Of a stretch of 64,000 bases of DNA, positions 18,699 through 28,011 are shown piece after piece; positions within the stretch are counted from its first letter, which is position 1, and every line of letters starts with the position of its first letter. The stretch is taken from contig NZ_CP024310.1 of assembly GCF_002944405.1 (NCBI RefSeq), forward strand, positions 1,240,001 to 1,304,000, given 5' to 3'. This stretch comes from Sinorhizobium fredii (GTDB lineage: Bacteria; Pseudomonadota; Alphaproteobacteria; Rhizobiales; Rhizobiaceae). The notes beneath the pieces are model-generated. The model saw nothing but the letters and a program-made list of their open reading frames with translations. It did no database searches and was not told where the DNA came from. A program made the translations under genes and the position numbers.

Positions 18699-19082
18699 TT
18701 ATTGCGCCGCCACCACTTCGACTTCGAGGAGCCAGGCGGAATCGAAGATTCCGGCAACCACCACTGTCATCGCCGGCGCCAGCGCACCCAGATAGTCGTT
18801 GCGGATCTCGCGGTTCGCCGCGAGATGATGCCTGTCGGCGAGATAGGTCGTCACCTTGACGATGTCGGCCTTCGACATGCCCGCCGCCTTCAGCTGCGCA
18901 TCGACATTCAGCCACACCTGGCGCGCCTGCGCCTCGAAACCGTCCGGCACGATGTCGCTTGAATTCATCGGCACCTGACCGCTGACGAAGAGCAGTCGCC
19001 GGAAATTCTCGATGCTCACGGCCTGCGAGTAGCCGCCGCGCGGCTGCGGTGCGCTCAGGGCGTTGATATTGTCGCGCTTCAT
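18699..19082 (-). CDS. RidA-like protein in the leucine operon, catalytic Arg not evident
   Basis: 127 residues from the ATG at 19082. The fold is YjgF/RidA-like (LLFVSGQVPMN, KVTTYLADRHH). The C-terminal stretch that normally carries the enamine-binding Arg reads LAPAMTVVVAGI, with Met where Arg is usual, so classic RidA deaminase activity is doubtful. It lies between the two carboxylase subunit genes with gaps of 15 and 11 bases, which suggests a role tied to isovalerate metabolism. The actual reaction is unknown. Confidence 0.8.
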   Translation of the reverse strand: MKRDNINALSAPQPRGGYSQAVSIENFRRLLFVSGQVPMNSSDIVPDGFEAQARQVWLNVDAQLKAAGMSKADIVKVTTYLADRHHLAANREIRNDYLGALAPAMTVVVAGIFDSAWLLEVEVVAAQ

Positions 19083-19093
19083 TCCCCAAGCTC

Positions 19094-20701
19094 CTACATC
19101 CTGAACAGCCCGAAACGCGTGTCCTCGACCGGCGCGTTCAGCGCTGCCGAGAGCGACAGCGCCAGCACCTCCCGGCTCTTGCGCGGATCGACGACGCCGT
19201 CGTCCCACAGACGCGCCGAGGCATAGAGCGGATGGCTCTGCCGCTCGAAAAGATCGAGAACCGGCTGGCGAAATCGTGCTTCCTCCTCTTCGTTCCAGGG
19301 CGTTCCGGCGCGCCTCAGCGCCTCGCCGCGCACAGTCGAAAGCACGCCCGCCGCCTGCTCACCGCCCATCACCGAGATGCGGCTGTTCGGCCAGGTCCAG
19401 AGAAAGCGCGGAGAGAAGGCCCGGCCGCACATGCCGTAATTGCCGGCCCCGAACGAGCCGCCGACCAGCATGGTGATTTTCGGAACCTTGACGGTCGCGA
19501 CCGCCGTCACCAGCTTGGCGCCGTGCTTGGCAATGCCCTCGGTCTCGTATTTGCGGCCGACCATGAAGCCGGTGATGTTCTGCAAAAAGACGAGCGGGAT
19601 TTTGCGCTGGGCGCAGAGCTCGACGAAATGAGCACCCTTCAGCGCCGATTCGGAGAACAGCACGCCGTTGTTGGCGACGATGCCGACCGGGATGCCGTGG
19701 ACATGGGCAAAACCGCAGACGAGCGTCGTGCCGAAACGCGCCTTGAACTCGTCGAAGCGCGAGCCGTCGACGATCCGGGCGATCACCTCGCGGATTTCAT
19801 AGGGCGTCTTCAGATCGCCCGGTACGATGCCGGCGATCTCGTCGGGATCGTAGAGCGGCGGTTCCGGTACGCGAAGTTCGACGGAATGCGGCTTCTCGCG
19901 GTTGAGCCCCGCGACGGCGCGGCGGGCGAGCGCCAGCGCGTGCGCGTCGTCGCGCGCCAGGTGGTCGGCAACGCCGGAGAGCCGGGTGTGCACGTCGGCG
20001 CCGCCGAGATCCTCGGCCGACACCACCTCTCCGGTCGCGGCACGGACCAGCGGCGGGCCGGCGAGAAAGATCGTCCCCTGGCCCTCGACGATGATCGTCT
20101 CGTCGGACATCGCCGGCACATAGGCGCCGCCGGCCGTGCAGGAGCCCATGACCACGGCGATCTGCGGAATCCCGGCCGCCGACATATTGGCCTGATTGTA
20201 GAAGATGCGGCCGAAGTGATCGCGATCCGGGAAGACCTCGTCCTGGCTCGGCAGGTTCGCGCCGCCGGAATCGACCAGATAGACGCAGGGAAGCCGGTTT
20301 TCGGCGGCGATCTCCTGGGCCCTCAGATGCTTCTTCACCGTGATCGGATAATAGGTGCCGCCTTTGACGGTCGGGTCGTTGCAGACGACCATGCATTCGC
20401 GGCCGGAGATCCGCCCCATGCCGGCAATCAGCCCGGCGCCGGGCGCGTCGCCGTTATACATCCCGTGTGCAGCCGTGGCCGCGATTTCCAGAAAGGGCGT
20501 GCCCGGATCGACGAGGGCAGCGACCCGGTCGCGCGGCAGGAGCTTGCCGCGGCTGACATGGCGCTCGCGCGCCGTTTCTCCGCCGCCGCCGGCCGCCAGC
20601 CGCACCGCTTCCTCTATCGTCGAGATCGCCTCCGCCATGGCGGCCCGGTTTGCCTTGAACACATCCGAGGATGGCGAGATGTGCGATCGCAAGATTGTCA
20701 T
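19094..20701 (-). CDS. liuB: Methylcrotonoyl-CoA carboxylase, carboxyltransferase beta subunit
   Basis: 535 residues from the ATG at 20701 ([13 protein letters not shown]), preceded by GGGGGA. This is the standard length for MccB; a longer frame to 20731 has no better start. The carboxyltransferase domains are seen in [48 protein letters not shown] and [15 protein letters not shown]. It transfers CO2 from biotin of the alpha subunit to 3-methylcrotonyl-CoA. Confidence 0.94.
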   Translation of the reverse strand: MTILRSHISPSSDVFKANRAAMAEAISTIEEAVRLAAGGGGETARERHVSRGKLLPRDRVAALVDPGTPFLEIAATAAHGMYNGDAPGAGLIAGMGRISGRECMVVCNDPTVKGGTYYPITVKKHLRAQEIAAENRLPCVYLVDSGGANLPSQDEVFPDRDHFGRIFYNQANMSAAGIPQIAVVMGSCTAGGAYVPAMSDETIIVEGQGTIFLAGPPLVRAATGEVVSAEDLGGADVHTRLSGVADHLARDDAHALALARRAVAGLNREKPHSVELRVPEPPLYDPDEIAGIVPGDLKTPYEIREVIARIVDGSRFDEFKARFGTTLVCGFAHVHGIPVGIVANNGVLFSESALKGAHFVELCAQRKIPLVFLQNITGFMVGRKYETEGIAKHGAKLVTAVATVKVPKITMLVGGSFGAGNYGMCGRAFSPRFLWTWPNSRISVMGGEQAAGVLSTVRGEALRRAGTPWNEEEEARFRQPVLDLFERQSHPLYASARLWDDGVVDPRKSREVLALSLSAALNAPVEDTRFGLFRM

Positions 20702-20745
20702 TGTCCCCCAGCCCTGCCCTTCCTCAGTCAAGCGGCGCCCCTCGG

Positions 20746-20789
20746 TCTATAGCGTCCTCTGTACGCCTGAAGGACGCACGGCGCCGTAG
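20746..20789. repeat. Fragment of the dispersed repeat, copy 4 (partial)
   Basis: On the minus strand this reads CTACGGCGCCGTGCGTCCT and then TCAGGCG, closely matching the outer tail of the repeat at 33799-33861. It also forms a hairpin (GCGTCCT 20752-20758 with AGGACGC 20771-20777) in the gap between the dehydrogenase and carboxylase genes. Confidence 0.55.
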
Positions 20790-20792
20790 TGG

Positions 20793-21956
20793 CTATTTCG
20801 TCTCGGCAAACAGTTCGCGGCCGATCAGCATGCGGCGGATCTCGCTCGTGCCGGCGCCGATCTCGTAGAGCTTGGCGTCGCGCAGCAGCCGGCCGGCCGG
20901 ATAGTCGTTGGTGTAGCCGTTGCCCCCGAGCGCCTGGATCGCCTCGAGCGCCATGGCGGTTGCCTTCTCGGCCGCATAGAGAATGCAGCCGGCAGCGTCC
21001 TTGCGGGCCGTCTCGCCGCGGTCGCAGGCCGCCGCCACTGCATAGACATAGGCGCGCGCCGCATTCATCGTCACATACATGTCGGCAAGCTTCCCCTGCA
21101 TCAGTTGGAATTCGCCGATCGGCTGGCCGAACTGCTTGCGCTCATGGAGATAGGGGACGACGACATCGAGGCAAGCCGCCATGATGCCGAGCGGCCCGGC
21201 GGAAAGCACCACCCTCTCGTAGTCGAGGCCCGACATCAGCACCTTGACGCCCTCGCCGACCTTGCCGAGCACATTTTCTTCAGGCACCTCGCAATCCTTG
21301 AAGACAAGTTCGCAGGTGTTCGAGCCGCGCATGCCGAGCTTGTCGAGCTTCTGACCGGTCGAGAAGCCGGAGAAGGCCTTCTCGACGAGAAAGGCGGTGA
21401 TGCCGCGCGGCCCGGCGGCAGGATCGGTCTTGGCATAGACGACCAGCACATCGGCATCGGGGCCGTTGGTGATCCACATCTTGCTGCCGTTCAAGACGTA
21501 GCGGTCGCCGCGCTTGTCGGCCTTGAGCTTCATCGAGACCACGTCCGAACCGGAGCCCGGCTCCGACATGGCGAGCGCCCCGACATGCTCGCCAGAGATC
21601 AGCTTCGGCAGGTATTTCGCCTTTTGCTCGGCGTTGCCGTTGCGATTGATCTGATTGACGCAGAGATTGGAATGGGCGCCGTAGCTCAGGCCGACCGAGG
21701 CCGAGGCGCGGCTGATCTCCTCCATGGCGACGCAATGGGCGAGATAGCCGAGCCCGGCGCCGCCATAGGCCTCGTCGGCGGTGATGCCGAGCAGGCCGAG
21801 TTCGCCCATCTCCCGCCAGAGCGGCGCCGGAAAGGCGTTGCTGCGATCCATTTCATCCGCCAGCGGCGCAATCCGCTCGGAGGCGAACCGCCGCACGCTG
21901 TCGCGCAACGCGTCGATCTCTTCGCCCAGGGCGAAGTTCAATCCAGCTTCAAACAT
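20793..21956 (-). CDS. ivd: Isovaleryl-CoA dehydrogenase
   Basis: 387 residues from the ATG at 21956, with GGAGGAG upstream. An acyl-CoA dehydrogenase of the isovaleryl type: [17 protein letters not shown] and [16 protein letters not shown], where the Glu of DYER is the position of the IVD catalytic base. FAD-binding segments include [17 protein letters not shown] and [16 protein letters not shown]. It oxidises isovaleryl-CoA to 3-methylcrotonyl-CoA, feeding electrons to ETF. It is the first gene of the operon and is separated by 91 bases, with a repeat fragment, from the carboxylase beta gene. Confidence 0.95.
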   Translation of the reverse strand: MFEAGLNFALGEEIDALRDSVRRFASERIAPLADEMDRSNAFPAPLWREMGELGLLGITADEAYGGAGLGYLAHCVAMEEISRASASVGLSYGAHSNLCVNQINRNGNAEQKAKYLPKLISGEHVGALAMSEPGSGSDVVSMKLKADKRGDRYVLNGSKMWITNGPDADVLVVYAKTDPAAGPRGITAFLVEKAFSGFSTGQKLDKLGMRGSNTCELVFKDCEVPEENVLGKVGEGVKVLMSGLDYERVVLSAGPLGIMAACLDVVVPYLHERKQFGQPIGEFQLMQGKLADMYVTMNAARAYVYAVAAACDRGETARKDAAGCILYAAEKATAMALEAIQALGGNGYTNDYPAGRLLRDAKLYEIGAGTSEIRRMLIGRELFAETK

Positions 21957-22284
21957 TCCGTTCTCCTCCCGACGCCCGCCGACGATCTCCTCACCGACGA
22001 ACAGGCCGGCATATGTTACCGCTATGCGGGCCTCTCGCGAACGATAACATCGCTGCCGGCTAATTTCCTTCCAAAGAGCCGGGCGGCCAAGCACGAATTG
22101 CAAAAGAAGAAGGTGGGCAAGCGGCGCAACCATGCTTTGATGGCGAAAGGCGTAGATGCCCGTCTACTGTCCAGCGCTGGAGGTAAGGCGGAGGCGATTC
22201 CTTGGTTCAGCGCAAAGGTGCAGAGCCGGCCCGATCTCTGGGCATTTGCCTCGAATTTCTCACATTCGCCATTCCATATAGGAC
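21957..22284. other. Intergenic region upstream of ivd
   Basis: 328 bases with no supported gene. It should hold the leucine-operon promoter on the minus strand. No MerR-type LiuR gene is adjacent, and I could not identify a convincing operator. Confidence 0.4.
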
Positions 22285-22428
22285 ATGCCGAAGCGCACCG
22301 ACAAAGCAGGCATGGCCTTCCTCGTGCTTATCTGCATCCTCATCGCTCTTGTGGTCAGTATTCTCGCACTCGATCCGGGCGTTCAGGAGCCCCCACCCGT
22401 CAGACCGGCAATCGTTCCGGATAACTAA
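22285..22428 (+). CDS. Small single-span membrane protein (47 residues), hypothetical
   Basis: ATG at 22285 to TAA at 22426-22428. Short basic start MPKRTDKAG, then one hydrophobic span MAFLVLICILIALVVSILAL, then a short proline-rich tail ending VPDN. The charge pattern predicts a cytoplasmic N-terminus. The upstream AGGAC is close to the ATG, so the ribosome site is weak. I do not recognise a family. It stands alone between ivd and a repeat. Confidence 0.5.
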   Translation: MPKRTDKAGMAFLVLICILIALVVSILALDPGVQEPPPVRPAIVPDN

Positions 22429-22462
22429 AGCACGCGTTGCTTACTGCACGCGATGCGCTTTA

Positions 22463-22503
22463 TGCATGTCATTACCCAAACCGCTGCGCAATTTTGGACA
22501 TGA
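22463..22503. repeat. Palindromic intergenic element of a second rhizobial repeat family
   Basis: Arms CATGTC..CCCAAA and TTTTGG-ACATG flank CCGCTGCGCA, forming an imperfect hairpin. The core ACCGCTGCGCA between CCCAA and TTGG-type arms matches a palindrome I know to be scattered between genes in Rhizobiales. It differs from the copies at 14951 and 29599. Confidence 0.6.
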
Positions 22504-22609
22504 GTCCGTTCGCGCAGCCGATATCCGAGAGATCGCTGGTGGCCCTTGCCTACCGTGTCGGAATATGGCCCCATCATCAGCCTGCCTGCGGCAACAGTTG
22601 GGGCTTCGG

Positions 22610-22840
22610 ATGTCTGAGAAACCGGAAATTTTAAATCAAGTCCTGGCCGATTTGATCAGTGATCAAATCGAGCTGCGTCATGCAAACGAACTTCGAGCAG
22701 TTCTCTCAACCGGCAATGAAATCACCATGCACGGAAAGTTCACCGTCGGTCGAGACTTCATCATCTACAGAACGACGAAGGATGACAGCGGCAAATGGGC
22801 GATGACGCCCTTCACACACATTGTGCAATTGATAATTTGA
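22610..22840 (+). CDS. Hypothetical small protein (76 residues)
   Basis: ATG at 22610 (MSEKPEILNQVLADLISDQ) to TGA. A soluble, mixed-charge protein with an amphipathic N-terminal helix and a C-terminal part rich in beta-like residues (GKFTVGRDFIIYRTT). The local AT content is higher than in flanking genes. The same frame is open further upstream to 22202, but that part crosses a repeat and the 47-residue ORF. No family recognised. Confidence 0.5.
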   Translation: MSEKPEILNQVLADLISDQIELRHANELRAVLSTGNEITMHGKFTVGRDFIIYRTTKDDSGKWAMTPFTHIVQLII

Positions 22841-22924
22841 TACTTGGCAGAGGCGGGTCCCCCGAAGGAGTCGAGTGAACTGGCTGCCGCCTTGTCGGGT
22901 GTCTCTACGATTGATCGAAAGAAT

Positions 22925-23629
22925 TCACGCCTCGCCGCGCGGGCGGGCGATGTCGTTCACCCCGTCCGCATCCGGCGCCTGGCCGTAGCTCATGCGCTGC
23001 ATCTGGGCGATGACGCGCTCCATCTCGTCGTCAGGCAGGATCGGCGGTTCGCCAAGGGTGAGAGCCTGGACATAGATCCGCGACAGCGTCTCGACCTCGA
23101 TCGCAAGCCAGAGCGCCAATTCGAGCGTCTTGCCGAGCGAAATCTGGCCATGCTGGCCAAGCAGGCAGGCGGTCCGGTCCTTGAGTGCGGCAAGCGCGTT
23201 GTCGGAAAGCGCCTGCGTGCCGAAGGTCGCGTATTCGGCGCAGCGGATCGTCGTGCCGCCGGCAATGCCCGTCATGTAATGAAAACTCGGAATGGTCTTG
23301 TGGTGGCAGGCGAGCGTCGTTGCATAGATCGAGTGACAATGGAGCACGACGTTGATATCGGTGCGGGCGCGCAGAATATCACGATGGAACCGCCATTCGG
23401 ACGACGGCCTATGGCCGACATAGGTTCCATCGAAATCCATCTCGACCAGATCTTCCGGCTGCATCGTCTCGTAAGGCATGGAAGATGGGGTGATCAGGAA
23501 CCCCTCGCCGGCACGAACGGAAAGATTGCCGGCCGTTCCCTGGTTGATGCCGCTCGAATTCATCCGCCGGCAGATGTCCACCATCTCGCGCCTCAGTGCC
23601 AGCTTGTCGGTCGTCGGGTCTTCAGCCAT
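22925..23629 (-). CDS. Class II aldolase/adducin-family protein (fuculose-phosphate-aldolase-like)
   Basis: 234 residues from the ATG at 23629, with AAAGGAAG upstream. The class II aldolase fold shows GTAGNLSVRAGEGFLIT near the N-terminus and the zinc-site motif VVLHCHSIYATTLACH. The enzyme should cleave a ketose 1-phosphate such as L-fuculose 1-phosphate, or act as an epimerase of the AraD type. It is the last gene of the sugar operon and overlaps the kinase gene by eight bases, so its substrate is probably the kinase product. Confidence 0.87.
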   Translation of the reverse strand: MAEDPTTDKLALRREMVDICRRMNSSGINQGTAGNLSVRAGEGFLITPSSMPYETMQPEDLVEMDFDGTYVGHRPSSEWRFHRDILRARTDINVVLHCHSIYATTLACHHKTIPSFHYMTGIAGGTTIRCAEYATFGTQALSDNALAALKDRTACLLGQHGQISLGKTLELALWLAIEVETLSRIYVQALTLGEPPILPDDEMERVIAQMQRMSYGQAPDADGVNDIARPRGEA

Positions 23630-25067
23630 GGAAGCTTCCTTTCGCGTGTTCGACTTCATTTCGCTTGCCCGGCGCTGCGCAGGCAAGGGCCCGCCAATCG
23701 GCGGCGTAACATATGAGCTCGGGTGTGAGTTGCTTGAGATTTGTCGGCTCCCCGAGGGCAAGTGGCGCCGGATGCCGGCGCCACTCCTGGCCGGCAAGCA
23801 GCGCCGCACCGGCGGCGACGCCATAGGCATCGAGGTTGATGCGCACCTTGCGGTCGGGAAGCAAGGATGCCACGAGCCCCGCATAGAGCGGATCGCGCAG
23901 AAAACTTCCATCGAGGACGACGAGGCGATCATCTGAAAGCATGTCGATGCACTCCGCAGTCAACAGCGCGCAACAAAGGAGCGCCAGGGCCTTCCGTTCC
24001 ATCGGCTCCGCGACCGGCGGACCCAGGATTTGGCCGCGTCCGGCGCTGCCGGGAAAAATGCCATCCCCCTCTCCGAAGGAGGGAACGGCGAAGGTGCGCT
24101 GCGCTATCAGACGTGCAACGGTTTCGGGCGGCACAGGCTCGGCCGGCGGATCGCTGCCGGCGATCTGCGAGAATTCCCGCCCTCCCATGGTCAGAATGCC
24201 GCCGAGCGGATTGCCGAAAACATCGCTGTTCAAGGTCATGCCGCGATGTTCGTCGAGCCGCTCGACCGCCGTCGAACCGGAAAAACCGACGATCCAGGTC
24301 CCCGTCGAGATGACCGTGAAATCCCGCAGCCCCGCGGCGTGGTAGCGATAGTGATTGAGGCTGCTGTCATGGCCGCCCGTCAGCACGGGCAGTCCTTCCG
24401 GCAGATCGAAGCGGCGGGCAAGTTCGGAACGGAGGGGCCCCAGCGCCTGCCAGGCCTTGGCGAAGGGCGGCATCAGGCGCTGCCAGCCGCGGGTGCTGAC
24501 GATCGGCGCCCAGCGCCCTTCCGCGACATTCCAGAGATGCGACTGGGCGCCGAGGAAACTCGCTTCCGAGGCGGCTACACCGGAAAGCCGCCAGGCCCAA
24601 TATTGCGGCAGGCCGAGATACCAACGCGCTTTTCCGAACCCGCCCGGCTCCCGCTGCTCCATCCAATAGAGCTGGCGGGCCTGGTGCGTCGCGCCATGCA
24701 TGGTCGCACTGCCGCGGTCGAGAAAGCTGCCGGCGAGCGGTGCATAGCCGTCGCGGATGTCGACCGGCAATGGCTGCTCATAGTCGACCATCGGAAGTGC
24801 TGCGCCGTCGCCGGCATCCGGATCCGCGCCGGTCAGCACACCGCCGGAGCCATGTCCGGAGGTGACGAAGGCGTCGAAGGCATGGCGGCGCGAGAGGATC
24901 GCCAGCGTCTCGAAGATCCAATCGCTTAAGGCATTCAGATCGTGATGGCGCCAGGGCGGTCCGGGCAGAACGGGGTTTGGGACGCTGAGGGTCTCGACGA
25001 TCGTGCCGTCCGCCTGGGCGGCGCTGAGCTTAACATTGGTCTTGCCGACGTCGAGGACGGCGATCAT
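23622..25067 (-). CDS. FGGY-family carbohydrate kinase
   Basis: 481 residues from the ATG at 25067 (AGGAAG about ten bases upstream); an upstream GTG at 25106 is possible. The N-terminal ATPase-fold start is AVLDVGKTNVKLSAA. Further FGGY features are TSGHGSGGVLTGADPDAG, LTGGHDSSLNHY and VISTGTW. The family phosphorylates ketoses and polyols such as ribulose, xylulose, rhamnulose or fuculose. It lies between the epimerase and aldolase genes, consistent with a route epimerase, kinase, aldolase. Confidence 0.88.
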   Translation of the reverse strand: MIAVLDVGKTNVKLSAAQADGTIVETLSVPNPVLPGPPWRHHDLNALSDWIFETLAILSRRHAFDAFVTSGHGSGGVLTGADPDAGDGAALPMVDYEQPLPVDIRDGYAPLAGSFLDRGSATMHGATHQARQLYWMEQREPGGFGKARWYLGLPQYWAWRLSGVAASEASFLGAQSHLWNVAEGRWAPIVSTRGWQRLMPPFAKAWQALGPLRSELARRFDLPEGLPVLTGGHDSSLNHYRYHAAGLRDFTVISTGTWIVGFSGSTAVERLDEHRGMTLNSDVFGNPLGGILTMGGREFSQIAGSDPPAEPVPPETVARLIAQRTFAVPSFGEGDGIFPGSAGRGQILGPPVAEPMERKALALLCCALLTAECIDMLSDDRLVVLDGSFLRDPLYAGLVASLLPDRKVRINLDAYGVAAGAALLAGQEWRRHPAPLALGEPTNLKQLTPELICYAADWRALACAAPGKRNEVEHAKGSFHG

Positions 25068-25123
25068 CGCCTTTGCACTTCCTCGATCGCTCACCGCTGC
25101 CTCCACTTCCTATTGCTCTGGAG

Positions 25124-25157
25124 CAACAGGCGGCCAACAGAACCTGGCCGCCTGTTG
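25124..25157 (-). terminator. Strong hairpin between epimerase and kinase genes
   Basis: Perfect 13-base inverted repeat CAACAGGCGGCCA and TGGCCGCCTGTTG with an eight-base loop. It lies just after the epimerase stop (read on the minus strand) with no T-run. Probably a processing or partial-termination hairpin that lowers kinase and aldolase expression. Confidence 0.6.
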
Positions 25158-25163
25158 AGGTCT

Positions 25164-26018
25164 TCAGATCAGCCCATATTGCCTGGCCTTGTTGCGCAGG
25201 AAGGGCAGGCCATTGCCCATCACTTCCTCCTCATCCTTGGCGACCGGCCGCCAGACCGCAAGGCCGTAGGCCACTTCCGGCGGCATGTTGATGAAGCTCT
25301 CCATGGCGAGACCGCCCGTGAAGCCGATGGCGGCAAGCGTCGAGAAGATTTCATCCCAGCCGCAGGTGCCGGAGCCGGGCGTGCCGCGGTCGCTCTCCGA
25401 CAGGTGAATATATTTCAGATGCTCGCGTGCATCGAGAATGCCCTTGCCGACGCCCTTCTCCTCGATGTTCATGTGGTAGGTGTCGAGATGGACGAAAATG
25501 TTGTCGGCACCGACGCGCTCGATCATCTTCACTGCCTGCCAGCCGGTATTGATCAGGTGGTTCTCATAGCGGTTGACGGCCTCGACGCCGATTTCGATGC
25601 CGCGCGACTTGGCGTGCTTGGCGGCGGCCTCGAGCACCCGGGCGATATTGTCGTATTCCGCGAGCGTCGGCGGCACGCCGGTGCGCTCGCCGATGCCGCC
25701 ATAGATGACTCCGGAAAGCGCCTCGCCGCCGAGCTCCGCGGTCTTGTCGATCGCGACCTTCAGATGCTCGATCGCCGCATCCGGCCGCACCGAGGCCCAG
25801 GCGCGCTCGGGCAGGCCGAGCGAGCAGAGCGCCCGCAGCCGGTTTTTCTCGAGCAGCGCACGGGTATGTTCCGTATCGACGGCCGGCGGGTTCAGCATCG
25901 GGATCTCGATGAAATCGACCTCGTATTTGACGGCGGCTGCCACCGCCCGCTCCGCACCCGGACGGTCCCAGTTCATGGTCCACATGCTCGTATGGACGCC
26001 AAATCCCTGCATGGTCAT
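25164..26018 (-). CDS. Sugar epimerase, D-tagatose/L-ribulose 3-epimerase-like TIM barrel
   Basis: 284 residues from the ATG at 26018 (MTMQGFGVHTSMW; AGAGGATC upstream). The AP_endonuc_2 TIM barrel carries four metal-site regions typical of ketose 3-epimerases: Glu in VEAVNRYENHL, Asp in HLDTYHMNIEE, His in IHLSESDRGTPGSG and Glu in AMESFI. Such enzymes invert C3 of free ketoses. It overlaps the permease gene upstream by four bases and precedes the FGGY kinase gene, so the imported sugar is probably a ketose or becomes one. Confidence 0.82.
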   Translation of the reverse strand: MTMQGFGVHTSMWTMNWDRPGAERAVAAAVKYEVDFIEIPMLNPPAVDTEHTRALLEKNRLRALCSLGLPERAWASVRPDAAIEHLKVAIDKTAELGGEALSGVIYGGIGERTGVPPTLAEYDNIARVLEAAAKHAKSRGIEIGVEAVNRYENHLINTGWQAVKMIERVGADNIFVHLDTYHMNIEEKGVGKGILDAREHLKYIHLSESDRGTPGSGTCGWDEIFSTLAAIGFTGGLAMESFINMPPEVAYGLAVWRPVAKDEEEVMGNGLPFLRNKARQYGLI

Positions 26019-27013
26019 GATCCTCTTCTGATGATGGAAACCCTGATTTTCGAAGCGACCCAGCGAAGGATCATCACGCCGACGAGCAGGATTCCCCAGA
26101 CGGCGGTCGCAAGATGCTGGTTGGCCCCTATGAGATTGAGGCCGGACGATAGAAGCTGCAGCACCACCAGCGCCACGAAGACGGGAATGACCCGGCCGAA
26201 GCCGCCGAACGGATTGACGCCGCCGAGGAAGCAGGCAAGCACGGTGATCAGCAGGTAGGACTCGCCGTGACCGATGCGCACCGAATTGAACCGTGCCAGC
26301 ATGATGATGCCGGCAATGGCGCACATCATCCCGGAGAGCGTGTAGACGAGGACGATCGCCTTGCGCGTATTGATGCCGGAATAGCGGGTCGCCTCGAGAT
26401 TGGAGCCGATCATGTAGGTATTGAAGCCGAGCTTGGTGCGGCCGAGCAGCACGTGCCAGCCGAGCACGCAGACAATGAAGACGATGAGCGGTACGGGGAT
26501 GCCGGCGATCGAACCATGGCCAATCGGTCCCATGAAGGCGGGGAACCCGGAAATGTCGCCGCCACGCGTCAGGAACTCGCCGAGCCCGCGCAGGAAAATC
26601 ATCATCGACAGCGACACGAGGATCGGATGGGCGCGGGTGAAGGCGATCACCAGCCCCATGACGACGCCGCTTGCCGCGCCGACCAGAAGCGCCAGTAGAC
26701 AGCCGACGATGAAGATGCCGACGCCAGCATCGACGCCGCCATTCTCCCTGAGGACCCAGGCGACCGTAAGCCCGGCGATATTCGCCGTGAAGGTGATCGC
26801 CAGATTGAGGCCGCCGGTGAGGATCGGCAGCAGCATGGCAAGCGTCAGCAGGCCGAGTTCGGGCAGTTGGAAAGCGACGGAGCCGAAGGTTGCGGCACTC
26901 AGGAACTGCGGCGAGGCAAGTCCGAAGACAAGGACGACGGCGACGAAGGCGAGGCCGGGTCCGGCCATCTCCGGCCCGAGGGCCGTTTTGACGCGCTCGA
27001 GGATTGTGCTCAT
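26015..27013 (-). CDS. Sugar ABC transporter permease (RbsC type)
   Basis: 332 residues of the BPD_transp_2 family with eight to ten hydrophobic segments, for example PGLAFVAVVLVFGLASPQFL and LGLLTLAMLLPILTGGLNLA. It includes the RbsC-like GESYLLITVLACFLGGVNPF region. It forms the channel together with the permease at 27010-28011. It overlaps both neighbours by four bases. Confidence 0.9.
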   Translation of the reverse strand: MSTILERVKTALGPEMAGPGLAFVAVVLVFGLASPQFLSAATFGSVAFQLPELGLLTLAMLLPILTGGLNLAITFTANIAGLTVAWVLRENGGVDAGVGIFIVGCLLALLVGAASGVVMGLVIAFTRAHPILVSLSMMIFLRGLGEFLTRGGDISGFPAFMGPIGHGSIAGIPVPLIVFIVCVLGWHVLLGRTKLGFNTYMIGSNLEATRYSGINTRKAIVLVYTLSGMMCAIAGIIMLARFNSVRIGHGESYLLITVLACFLGGVNPFGGFGRVIPVFVALVVLQLLSSGLNLIGANQHLATAVWGILLVGVMILRWVASKIRVSIIRRGS

Positions 27014-28011
27014 CGTCCCCCTCCCTTCTGGCCGACGAAGGGCACCAGACGTTCGATGCGCGTATTGGAAAGCGTGATGGCGAGCAGGATGATGGCGCCG
27101 ACGATCATCTTGAAGGCAAAGGGTGAGACGCCCATCAGGTTGAGGCCGTTCTGGGTGATGGAGATCAGGAGAACGCCGAGCACGCAGCCGAGCACCGAAC
27201 CCTTGCCGCCGCCGAGGCGAGCGCCGCCGAGGACGACCGCAGCAAGCACGTCGAGTTCGCGGCCGTAAAGCGCGTTCGGCACCACCTCCTGGGCATAATG
27301 CGCCTGGATCAGCCCGCCGATGCCGGCCATCAGGCCGAGCCAGCCGAAGGCGATGAACTGCATCGCGCCTATGTTGATGCCGAAGCGGCGCGCGCCCTCC
27401 GGGTTGTCGCCGAAGGCGTAGAGCTGCCGGCCGATCGTGGTGCGGGTGATCAGCATCCAGGTGGCTACGACACAGATCACCATCACGAGAACCGGCAGCG
27501 TGATCTCGATCCAGGTCCCGTCCGGCATTTCATGCTCGAAGAGGATGACACGGTCGGTCAGCCAGTCGGGCAGGTCGTAGATCGACACGCCCCGGGTGAA
27601 GAACATCAGCAGCCCGAAATAGATGTTGAACGTGGAGATCGTCGCGACGATTGAGATGATCCGGAAGCGGTGGATCAGGAAGGCGTTGACGCAGCCGAGC
27701 AGCACGCCGAACGAGGCGGCGATCAGAAGCCCGGAGACCCAGCCGCCGCCGCCGATCCAGCCGAGCACGATCGCGGTGCAATATTGCACGACCGAAGCGG
27801 AGACGGCAAAGGAGATGTCGATGCCGCCGGCAATTAGCACGACCAGCAGGCCGACGGCGAAGATGATGTTGACCGCGCTGATATTGAGGAGGTCGAAGGC
27901 GTTGCCGAGCGAGAAGAAGTTCGCCGTGGCGAAGGAAAGCACGGTGCTGATGACAATGATCACTGCCAGCAGCGAGAATTCGGTCGCGTGAGTGCGGATC
28001 AGGCTACGCAT
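27010..28011 (-). CDS. Sugar ABC transporter permease (RbsC type)
   Basis: 333 residues from the ATG at 28011 (MRSLIRTHATEFS); a frame extending to 28056 would run deeper into the ATPase gene. It is a multi-span BPD_transp_2 protein with the LDVLAAVVLGGARLGGGKGS motif typical of ribose-type permeases. It overlaps the ATPase gene by eight bases and the second permease by four. It is a heterodimer partner of 26015-27013. Confidence 0.9.
   Translation of the reverse strand: MRSLIRTHATEFSLLAVIIVISTVLSFATANFFSLGNAFDLLNISAVNIIFAVGLLVVLIAGGIDISFAVSASVVQYCTAIVLGWIGGGGWVSGLLIAASFGVLLGCVNAFLIHRFRIISIVATISTFNIYFGLLMFFTRGVSIYDLPDWLTDRVILFEHEMPDGTWIEITLPVLVMVICVVATWMLITRTTIGRQLYAFGDNPEGARRFGINIGAMQFIAFGWLGLMAGIGGLIQAHYAQEVVPNALYGRELDVLAAVVLGGARLGGGKGSVLGCVLGVLLISITQNGLNLMGVSPFAFKMIVGAIILLAITLSNTRIERLVPFVGQKGGGR

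Noticed and set aside
22202..22609. N-terminal part of a 212-codon frame
   Set aside because: It crosses the 47-residue ORF and a palindromic repeat and has no coding character. Only the last 76 codons are kept as a possible gene.
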